Source of the DNA: CAYUNN01 sp964607015
GTDB taxonomy: Bacteria; Patescibacteriota; Minisyncoccia; Minisyncoccales; JAGGXC01
NCBI GenBank assembly: GCA_964607015.1
Contig: CAZSHN010000018.1
Span: 1 to 9,575, forward strand
Length of the DNA stretch: 9,575 bases
Direction: 5' to 3'
The notes below the pieces were generated by a model. The model was not told the DNA's origin. It ran no database searches and saw nothing but the letters and a program-made list of their open reading frames with translations. Shown in pieces: positions 4,260 to 9,575 of the stretch (the first letter of the stretch is position 1; the number at the start of each line of letters is the position of its first letter). Both the position numbers and the translations under genes were made by a program.

Positions 4260-7200
4260 ATGGTTAAAAAATTATTCGCAATTGCCTTAGTTATCGGTAT
4301 GTCCTTATGGGCAGTCGCTCCTAACGTCAATGCTGCTTCTTTAACCGAAGATCAAATTGATTCAATTTTGGGTCTTTTAGAATCTTTCGGAGCAGACAGT
4401 AGCACTATGGACGATGTTGAGAGTGCTCTCAGAGGCGAACCGGTTGATGGCGATGATGATGAAACCCCTAGTGGTGAATGCATGTGTGAATTTACCAGAA
4501 ACCTTTACCCAGGAATGGAAGGCGAAGATGTTAAGTGCTTGCAAGAGTACTTAAATGATGCTGGTTATACAGTAGCTTCCTCTGGAGCAGGTTCTCCTGG
4601 AAATGAAACCATGTACTTCGGTTCTTTAACTAGAGCAGCTGTCAAAGAATGGCAGGATGCTATGGGAATAGAATACGGAGATTACTGGGGATACTTCGGA
4701 CCTTCTTCACAATCTGTTTATGACAGTACCTGTGAAGTAGATGACGGAGATGATGACGACGATGACGACGATGATGTTGATGTAGAAGGTGATGTTTTAG
4801 ACGTTTCACTTTCTGCTACAACTCCTGAATCAGCTAGTGTTGCTGATGGAGCTAATGCTAAATTCACTAAATTAGTTTTCACTGCTGGTGAAGATGATGT
4901 AGAAATTGATAAACTTTATGTTTATCGTAGCGGTTTAACTGCTAACTCTGATCTTGAGAATGTAAAGATTGTAGACGAAGACGGTGCTTACTACGGAAAT
5001 ATTGGTAGTTTCAACACCAACAATAAGGCTATGATAACTTTCACTTCTCCTTTAGAAATTGAAGAAGGAGAAAGCGAAGTTTATTACATTCAAGCTGGAT
5101 TTGTTAGTGGTAAAACAGCAGGAAGAACAGCTTCTTTAGGAATAGAATCTGCTGATGACATTGAATGTAATGTTGATGTAGAAGGAGATTTCCCAATTAT
5201 GGGTAACCCAATGACAATAACAAGCATTACTATTGGTACTGCTACGTTCGATGAAACATCAGCTTTATCTGATTCCACTCCAGATATTGGAGATACTGAC
5301 GTTGTTCTTAACAAGTTCAAGATAACTGCTGGTTCTACCGAAGGTATTACCTTGGAAAGCCTTACTGCTATGGAAGCAGGAAGTGCTTCTTTAGATGATG
5401 TTCAGAATATTGAATTATATTCTGTAACTGACGGTGAATCTTTAGGAGAAGTTAGTGGTTGGAACAGTTCAGGAAAAGCTCACTGGTCTGATCTAGATGT
5501 TGTTATTGGTAAAGGAGAAACACACCGTTTCGAAATTAGAGTTGATGTTATTGACGGTGCTGGTTTAGAGCTTAACGCTGATATTATTGATGGTAGCGAT
5601 GTTTTAGCTCAAGTTAAGGGTAATGATTATGATTTCTATATTACCCCTACTGTTGGCACTTGGACTAACAGTAATAATGGTAGAGGAGCTAACAATCAAA
5701 CCATTAACGACGGAGGATTGACTGTTACAAAATCAGGTAGCACTCCTTCTACTGGAAACATTGCTCCTGGTGATGATCAAGAGTTAACTGTTCTTGATTT
5801 CTATGCAACAGGAGAAGATGTCAGAGTTTCTGCTTTAACTATTGACTGTTCGACAAGTACTGGTTTTGATGACGGAGAAGTTACTAACGTTAAGGTTTAT
5901 GACGAAGATGGTGATATTGTTGCTGGTCCTGGAGACTTGGCAGCAGATGGAACAGTAGACTTTACTGATGTATTTGTAGTTCCTGTTGGAACTCATGAGT
6001 ATACTATTAAAGCTAAGATTTCTAGTGACTCCACTACTGGAGACCAAATTCAGTGTGGTATTGCTGCTAGCTCTGATATTACTGCTAAAGGAATGACTAC
6101 CAACGAAACTATTAGTCCTTCTGCTTCTTCTGTTTATGGTAACTGGCAAACAGTTGCTGCAGCTGATTTATCAGCTACAAACCTCTTAACACCCGTAGCT
6201 CAAGATGTTGCTCAGGGAGCAGACGATTTCTTATTTGCTCAAGCTTCTCTTGACGCTGGTAATTCTGGAGAGGATGTTGAGGTTACTGCGGTAGAGATTG
6301 ATAATACTACTGGTAGCGATGCTGGATTTGACGAAATTAACAATGTTGAGATTTGGGCTGATTTAGATTCTTCTGATTCTGATCGTGGTGACGAATTCGA
6401 GACAAAAGTAAGCGATGCTGAGAATCCAGTTGATACTGCTGGAACTCAGTCATTCACCTTGACAGAAAATATTACTATTCCTAAAGGAACTTATGTTAAT
6501 ATTGCTGTAATAGGTGATATTGCTGCAGACGCTGAAGATGGTGGTGAACACACAATTATGTTTTCCGATGTAACAGCTAATGGAGTTGATACTGGAACAG
6601 ATTGTTCAGACACTTCTCCAAGTGGAGCTGGTCAGAAAATGACTGTAACTGATAAGGGAGTATTAACTCTTACAGTTGATAGCTCTTCTCCTAGCGCTGA
6701 CATTTTATTGAGCGAACAAGAAGAAGTTACTGTCGGAATCTTTAATTTAGCTGCAAGTGATGTTGAAAACTTAGATCTTGATAGCTTTAAGATTACTGAT
6801 GATGGTACGAACGATGATGATATAGTAGAAACATTCTACTTCTACTACGGAGACACTCTTATTGGAGCAAAGTCAGGTGGTGCAGATGCTGAGATTCAAG
6901 TTTCTGATGGAATGGTTACTATTCCAAGGGATGACGACATCAAGATTACTGTAAAAACTACTATGAACAGAGTTGACGGCACAGCAGTTACTAACGGAAA
7001 CACCTTAGAAATAACTGTTAGTACTACTAGTGATGTTGATACCACCGGATTAAGTTCTGGTGCGGCAGTAGACAATACTGATGAAGAAGTTGATTGTGCT
7101 ATTCATACTTTATATGAAAGCAGACCTTACTTTAGTATTGCTGATGAATCTCCTGCAGGAGGTGACTTGATTCCTAGTGCCAACGATCTCTTGATGGTAC

Positions 7201-7631
7201 TTGATGTTACCGCTGCTGATACTGAAGATGTTACCTTTATCTCTGATGACGCTAGCAACTCAATTACTTTCCAAATTGATGATTCCGTAGCTGGTTCTAG
7301 TAGTACTGGAACTTGGACATTAAAAGATGGAGATGGTAATCAACTAGCTACAAGTTCTGCTTGGTCTGGTAATTCTAGTACAATTGCCTTTGACAACTTC
7401 TCAGACACAGGTAATAATGAATTTATTATTCCTGCTGGAGAAACCAAGAAACTGTATGTCTATGGAGATACCAGCGACTACACTTCTACTGGAGATTATA
7501 TCCAAACATGGTTAGATGCCAGCAATGCAGACATTGATTGGTCAATTGACAAAGCTGGTTCTTACAATAAGGGTGATATTATCTTCAAAGGTAATCTTTA
7601 CGGTGAGTCTTTCGTAAAGTACGGTAGCTAA
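4260..7631 (+). CDS. S-layer-like secreted surface protein with peptidoglycan-binding domain and six repeats
   Basis: A 1123-residue, very acidic exported protein. The signal peptide is residues 1-25 (KK, hydrophobic core, cleavage after NVNA). Residues 26-60 are a short helical segment. Residues 78-158 are a PG_binding_1-like domain: FTRNLYPGMEGEDVKCLQEY, then GSPGNETMYFGSLTRAAVKE and WQ, which would attach the protein to the wall; C74, C76, C93 and C158 could form disulfides. A poly-Asp linker (161-172) leads into six beta-rich repeats, starting near residues 179, 320, 486, 636, 800 and 957. Each has a 'TP....GD..' opening, an 'EDV.V..L' strand, an 'IP.G' turn and a 'SDI...G' end. Poly-acidic surface and many Asp residues suggest calcium-dependent assembly. 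Codons are more regular and C-richer than in neighbours, fitting high expression. The chain ends with YGESFVKYGS and shows no membrane anchor or sortase motif. Confidence 0.85.
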   Translation: MVKKLFAIALVIGMSLWAVAPNVNAASLTEDQIDSILGLLESFGADSSTMDDVESALRGEPVDGDDDETPSGECMCEFTRNLYPGMEGEDVKCLQEYLNDAGYTVASSGAGSPGNETMYFGSLTRAAVKEWQDAMGIEYGDYWGYFGPSSQSVYDSTCEVDDGDDDDDDDDDVDVEGDVLDVSLSATTPESASVADGANAKFTKLVFTAGEDDVEIDKLYVYRSGLTANSDLENVKIVDEDGAYYGNIGSFNTNNKAMITFTSPLEIEEGESEVYYIQAGFVSGKTAGRTASLGIESADDIECNVDVEGDFPIMGNPMTITSITIGTATFDETSALSDSTPDIGDTDVVLNKFKITAGSTEGITLESLTAMEAGSASLDDVQNIELYSVTDGESLGEVSGWNSSGKAHWSDLDVVIGKGETHRFEIRVDVIDGAGLELNADIIDGSDVLAQVKGNDYDFYITPTVGTWTNSNNGRGANNQTINDGGLTVTKSGSTPSTGNIAPGDDQELTVLDFYATGEDVRVSALTIDCSTSTGFDDGEVTNVKVYDEDGDIVAGPGDLAADGTVDFTDVFVVPVGTHEYTIKAKISSDSTTGDQIQCGIAASSDITAKGMTTNETISPSASSVYGNWQTVAAADLSATNLLTPVAQDVAQGADDFLFAQASLDAGNSGEDVEVTAVEIDNTTGSDAGFDEINNVEIWADLDSSDSDRGDEFETKVSDAENPVDTAGTQSFTLTENITIPKGTYVNIAVIGDIAADAEDGGEHTIMFSDVTANGVDTGTDCSDTSPSGAGQKMTVTDKGVLTLTVDSSSPSADILLSEQEEVTVGIFNLAASDVENLDLDSFKITDDGTNDDDIVETFYFYYGDTLIGAKSGGADAEIQVSDGMVTIPRDDDIKITVKTTMNRVDGTAVTNGNTLEITVSTTSDVDTTGLSSGAAVDNTDEEVDCAIHTLYESRPYFSIADESPAGGDLIPSANDLLMVLDVTAADTEDVTFISDDASNSITFQIDDSVAGSSSTGTWTLKDGDGNQLATSSAWSGNSSTIAFDNFSDTGNNEFIIPAGETKKLYVYGDTSDYTSTGDYIQTWLDASNADIDWSIDKAGSYNKGDIIFKGNLYGESFVKYGS
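4740..4775 (+). repeat. GAY-codon tract encoding the poly-Asp linker
   Basis: Residues 161-172 are Asp except one Gly, written with alternating GAT and GAC codons. The mix of synonymous codons keeps the tract from being a pure triplet repeat and so limits slippage. It is a flexible, probably metal-binding spacer between the wall-binding domain and the repeats. Confidence 0.75.
4794..7589 (+). repeat. six diverged protein repeats of about 150-165 residues
   Basis: Corresponding EDV-type strands lie at residues 212, 361, 519, 671, 835 and 989, giving periods of 149 to 164 residues. The C-terminal 'SDI'-type strand recurs too (ESADDIECN, DIIDGSDVLA, AASSDITAKG, MFSDVTANG, TTSDVDTTG, ASNADIDW). 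Conservation is visible only at protein level; DNA copies are well diverged, so the expansion is old. The last unit has the longest spacing and lacks the usual inter-repeat tail. Confidence 0.7.
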
Positions 7632-7646
7632 TAGTTGCTATTGAAA

Positions 7647-7678
7647 CCCGCATCTTTTCCTTGTAGAGATAGAGCGGG
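7647..7678 (+). other. hairpin between the S-layer stop and the terminator
   Basis: CCCGC (7647-7651) and GCGGG (7674-7678) form the base, with ATCT and AGAT able to pair inside. No U tract follows, so on its own it is not a terminator. It may guard the 3' end of an abundant mRNA against exonucleases together with the terminator hairpin. Confidence 0.45.
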
Positions 7679-7685
7679 ATGAACT

Positions 7686-7717
7686 GGAAAGCCCCCATTT
7701 TGGGGGCTTTTCCTTTT
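7686..7717 (+). terminator. strong Rho-independent terminator of the S-layer-like gene
   Basis: AAAGCCCCC (7688-7696) and GGGGGCTTT (7702-7710) form a perfect 9-bp stem with five G-C pairs in a row around ATTTT, extended by GGA/TCC with one bulge, and followed by a T-rich run to 7717. The A-rich left side may let it act on the minus strand too. Confidence 0.9.
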
Positions 7718-7727
7718 GCTGAAGCTG

Positions 7728-7736
7728 TGCTATAAA
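7728..7736 (+). promoter_or_regulatory. extended -10 promoter of the metalloprotease gene
   Basis: TGC directly followed by TATAAA (7731-7736) gives the extended -10 form TGnTATAAT with 5 of 6 in the hexamer. At 17 bp upstream only TTTTCC is found (7708-7713, inside the terminator), so the -35 is weak, as is common for extended -10 promoters. The predicted start near 7743 leaves a leader of about 20 nt. Confidence 0.5.
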
Positions 7737-7762
7737 TAAAATTGATTAGTTGTTATTTTTAT

Positions 7763-9532
7763 ATGAAAAGAGTTAGCAGAAAAATATTAATCTGTTTTTT
7801 GATTGTTTTTATAGTTTCTCCATTATTTATTGAAGCGGATTCGGTTGGAGATACCGAAACTTTTTTTGTTGATCCAGGGTATGATCGAAACGACAGAGAA
7901 GAAATAGAAGCTATTTTGATGTTAGAAAACAGTTTAGCCTATTTCTATATCGAAGAAGAATGGTGGAACAAGCTTGGATCTTCTCGTCAAGAAGAGATAG
8001 AAGACTCTTTAGATGAATTATCTTTGTCTTTTAAAAACGAAATATATCCTACTTTAACTTCTAGTTTTGGGTCGGAATGGAAACCAGGAATAGATGATGA
8101 TGATAAGATCACAGTTCTTTTCCATTGGATGAAAGAGGGGAGAGCAGGTTATTTTAGAGAGGCAGATGAATACCCTTTATTACAAAGCCCCTCTTCCAAT
8201 GAAAGAGAAATGGTTTATTTAAACACAGACTATATTGCTAATGATTTAATAGATAGTTATTTAGCGCACGAATTTGCTCATTTGATTACATTCAATCAGA
8301 AAGTAAAAGAGAACGGGGTTTTTGAAGAAACCTGGCTTGATGAAGCCCGAGCTGAGTTTTCCCCAACCCTGGTTGGCTATGATTCAGAGTACGGTGGAAG
8401 CAATTTAGAAAGAAGAATTTCTTTGTTTTTAAAAAATCCTTCTGATTCTTTAACAGAATGGAGAGGAAGAAATGCAGATTATGGTGCTTTAAATCTTTTT
8501 ACCCAATACCTTGTTGATCAATACGGAACAGAGATTTTAATTGATTCTTTGCAGTCAAAAAAAATTGGAATTTCAAGTATTGATTTTGCTTTAGAGAAAA
8601 ATGATATTAATAAAGACTTTTCTCAGGTTTTTCAAGATTGGACTTTAGCAGTTTTATTAAATAATTGTTCTTTTGGTGAAGAGTATTGTTATTTAAATGA
8701 AAATCTTAAAAATTTAAGAGTTGGTCCTACTCTTAACTTTTTTCCTTTTGCCAGTAAATCAAGTTTGAAGATAGAAGACTATATCAAGGATTGGTCAGGG
8801 AGATGGTACAAGTTAATGGGAGGAAGAGGAGATCTTGAGATTGTCTTTGAAGGGATAGAAGGAGTGGATTATAGGATCTTTTATGTTGTTTGCGATAATA
8901 GCAGTGAATGTAGTATTAACAAGTTAGAACTAGGAAATGGAAATGGTCTTATAGAAGTAGATAATTTTGGTGAAAATTATGATTCTATAACCCTTGTTAT
9001 CTCTACTGGTGAAAAAACGGAAGGATTTGGAAGATCAGAGATATCTTATCCTTTTTCTTTTGAAGCAACTACAATAGAAAAAGAAAATGGTGATGAAGAA
9101 ATTGTTCAGGAGTTTTTAACTCAAATTAATCATCTTGACTCAGATATTAGTGGCCTGAAAAGAGAAGTTCAAAATGTTGAAGAGGCAAGTAGTAGAAAAA
9201 TTCAGGAATTTTTAGCAATGATTGATAATTTTCAAGCTCAAATTGATGATTTAGAAGAAAGGATTGAGAACAATGAGGAAATAGAAGGGGAGGTAGCCCA
9301 AGAGTTATTAACAAAAGTTAATAGTCTTCAATTTGAAATAAATGAATCAGAAAGAGATGTTCTTGAACTTAAAAAGGAGAAAAAGGGCCCAGAAGAAGAC
9401 AAAGAAGAAAAGGTTTCTATTATCTCTATTTTTCTTGGAACAATAAACGATTCCAGAGTTTCTTTATTCCGTAATTTTTTAAGTGAACAGAAGTTTATTG
9501 TTTATCTAACACTAAGATACCTCTTTATTTAA
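7763..9532 (+). CDS. secreted M30-like zinc metalloprotease with C-terminal coiled coil
   Basis: Starting at the ATG, 589 residues. A signal peptide occupies about 1-25 (KRVSRK, then ILICFLIVFIVSPLF). The catalytic part has LAHEFAHLI (167-175), the HExxH zinc motif with H169, E170 and H173, and 21 residues later WLDEARAE (191-198), whose E194 is the likely third ligand, a gluzincin pattern. Upstream KITVLFHW (115-122) and SNEREMVYLNTDY (145-157) fit peptidase family M30 (hyicolysin type). Residues about 330-435 look like a beta-sandwich with C377 and C383 that may bond. Residues 445-545 are coiled coil. The tail is hydrophobic-aromatic (FIVYLTLRYLFI) but short for a membrane anchor. A TTG 21 nt upstream would extend the frame but would bury the basic start of the signal peptide. 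It could mature or turn over the adjacent S-layer protein, or act on host cells; substrate unknown. Confidence 0.78.
   Translation: MKRVSRKILICFLIVFIVSPLFIEADSVGDTETFFVDPGYDRNDREEIEAILMLENSLAYFYIEEEWWNKLGSSRQEEIEDSLDELSLSFKNEIYPTLTSSFGSEWKPGIDDDDKITVLFHWMKEGRAGYFREADEYPLLQSPSSNEREMVYLNTDYIANDLIDSYLAHEFAHLITFNQKVKENGVFEETWLDEARAEFSPTLVGYDSEYGGSNLERRISLFLKNPSDSLTEWRGRNADYGALNLFTQYLVDQYGTEILIDSLQSKKIGISSIDFALEKNDINKDFSQVFQDWTLAVLLNNCSFGEEYCYLNENLKNLRVGPTLNFFPFASKSSLKIEDYIKDWSGRWYKLMGGRGDLEIVFEGIEGVDYRIFYVVCDNSSECSINKLELGNGNGLIEVDNFGENYDSITLVISTGEKTEGFGRSEISYPFSFEATTIEKENGDEEIVQEFLTQINHLDSDISGLKREVQNVEEASSRKIQEFLAMIDNFQAQIDDLEERIENNEEIEGEVAQELLTKVNSLQFEINESERDVLELKKEKKGPEEDKEEKVSIISIFLGTINDSRVSLFRNFLSEQKFIVYLTLRYLFI
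9107..9394 (+). repeat. three 96-bp repeats coding the coiled coil
   Basis: QEFLTQINHLDSDISGL, QEFLAMIDNFQAQIDDL and QELLTKVNSLQFEINES begin at residues 449, 481 and 513, an exact 32-residue (96-bp) period. DNA copies are related but diverged at many third positions. Hydrophobic residues keep heptad-like spacing, so the segment should form a rod that holds the protease away from, or ties it to, the surface. Confidence 0.75.
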
Positions 9533-9575
9533 AGAAATATTAGTTTTATACCCAAATAAATACCCAGCTTATCCA
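9533..9575. other. short AT-rich tail with no recognised feature
   Basis: The last 43 bases after the protease stop contain no hairpin with a T tract and no promoter I can support. Any terminator for the protease gene lies beyond the window. Confidence 0.5.

Noticed and set aside
5090..5320. Minus-strand open frame of 76 codons
   Set aside because: It lies fully inside the well-supported S-layer-like gene, with no promoter or conserved motif; it mirrors that gene's codon pattern.
5835..6149. Minus-strand open frame of 104 codons
   Set aside because: Also antisense to the S-layer-like repeats, with a Ser/Asn/Arg-rich composition typical of a shadow frame.
7742..7762. TTG start for the metalloprotease, seven codons upstream
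   Set aside because: It would place uncharged ISCYFY before the basic residues and coincides with the predicted transcription start. The ATG at 7763 gives a proper signal peptide.
8825..8833. RGD tripeptide in the metalloprotease as a cell-adhesion motif
   Set aside because: A three-residue match is common by chance, and there is no evidence for an integrin-bearing partner.
1..9575. Alternative genetic code with TGA read as glycine, known from some CPR lineages
   Set aside because: Genes end sensibly at TGA (111-113, 2521-2523), and reading through at 2521 meets another stop within four codons, with no conserved extension.

Overview
The window looks like a piece of a Candidate Phyla Radiation (Patescibacteria, probably Paceibacteria/Parcubacteria) genome. 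It is AT-rich with compact genes. It carries an ECF sigma factor followed by a DUF5667-type membrane protein and a very acidic S-layer-like protein with a peptidoglycan-binding domain, an arrangement I associate from memory with these ultra-small cells. Genes close normally at TAA, TAG and TGA, so the standard bacterial code fits. The assignment rests on gene content, not on a marker gene.

Left part (1-1697): the C-terminal tail of an unidentified gene, then a three-gene cluster with overlapping reading frames. It encodes an AbiEi-like antitoxin/repressor, an AbiEii-like nucleotidyltransferase toxin and a 75-residue coiled-coil protein. A good sigma-70 promoter and an imperfect 21-bp palindrome at the predicted start site precede it, which fits an autoregulated type IV toxin-antitoxin (abortive infection) module.

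Middle-left part (1698-2651): a protein with a helical N-terminal domain, a highly charged linker and a DeoR-like winged helix. It has its own promoter and a perfect 7+1+7 palindrome at the predicted start of transcription. Downstream is a striking non-coding array of four TAGGACAT-type direct repeats at 19-20 bp spacing plus one inverted copy.

Middle-right part (2652-7717): the envelope locus. An ECF sigma factor is followed by a single-pass DUF5667 protein, the likely anti-sigma or envelope sensor, which has a textbook-like ECF promoter (TGTAAC, 16 bp, CGTC) placed so close to its ATG that the mRNA should be almost leaderless. Next comes a strong housekeeping promoter, a roughly 208-nt highly structured leader with three hairpins and three AGGTCGA copies, and a 1123-residue secreted protein with a peptidoglycan-binding domain, a poly-Asp linker and six repeats of about 150-165 residues. 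A strong intrinsic terminator closes the unit.

Right part (7718-9575): an extended -10 promoter and a secreted M30-like zinc metalloprotease (HEFAH plus WLDEA) with a C-terminal coiled coil built from three 32-residue repeats, then 43 bases with nothing recognisable. Taken together, the right two thirds reads as a cell-surface module: a sensor/sigma pair, the surface-layer protein and a surface protease that may process it or act on neighbouring cells. That functional link is inference from adjacency.
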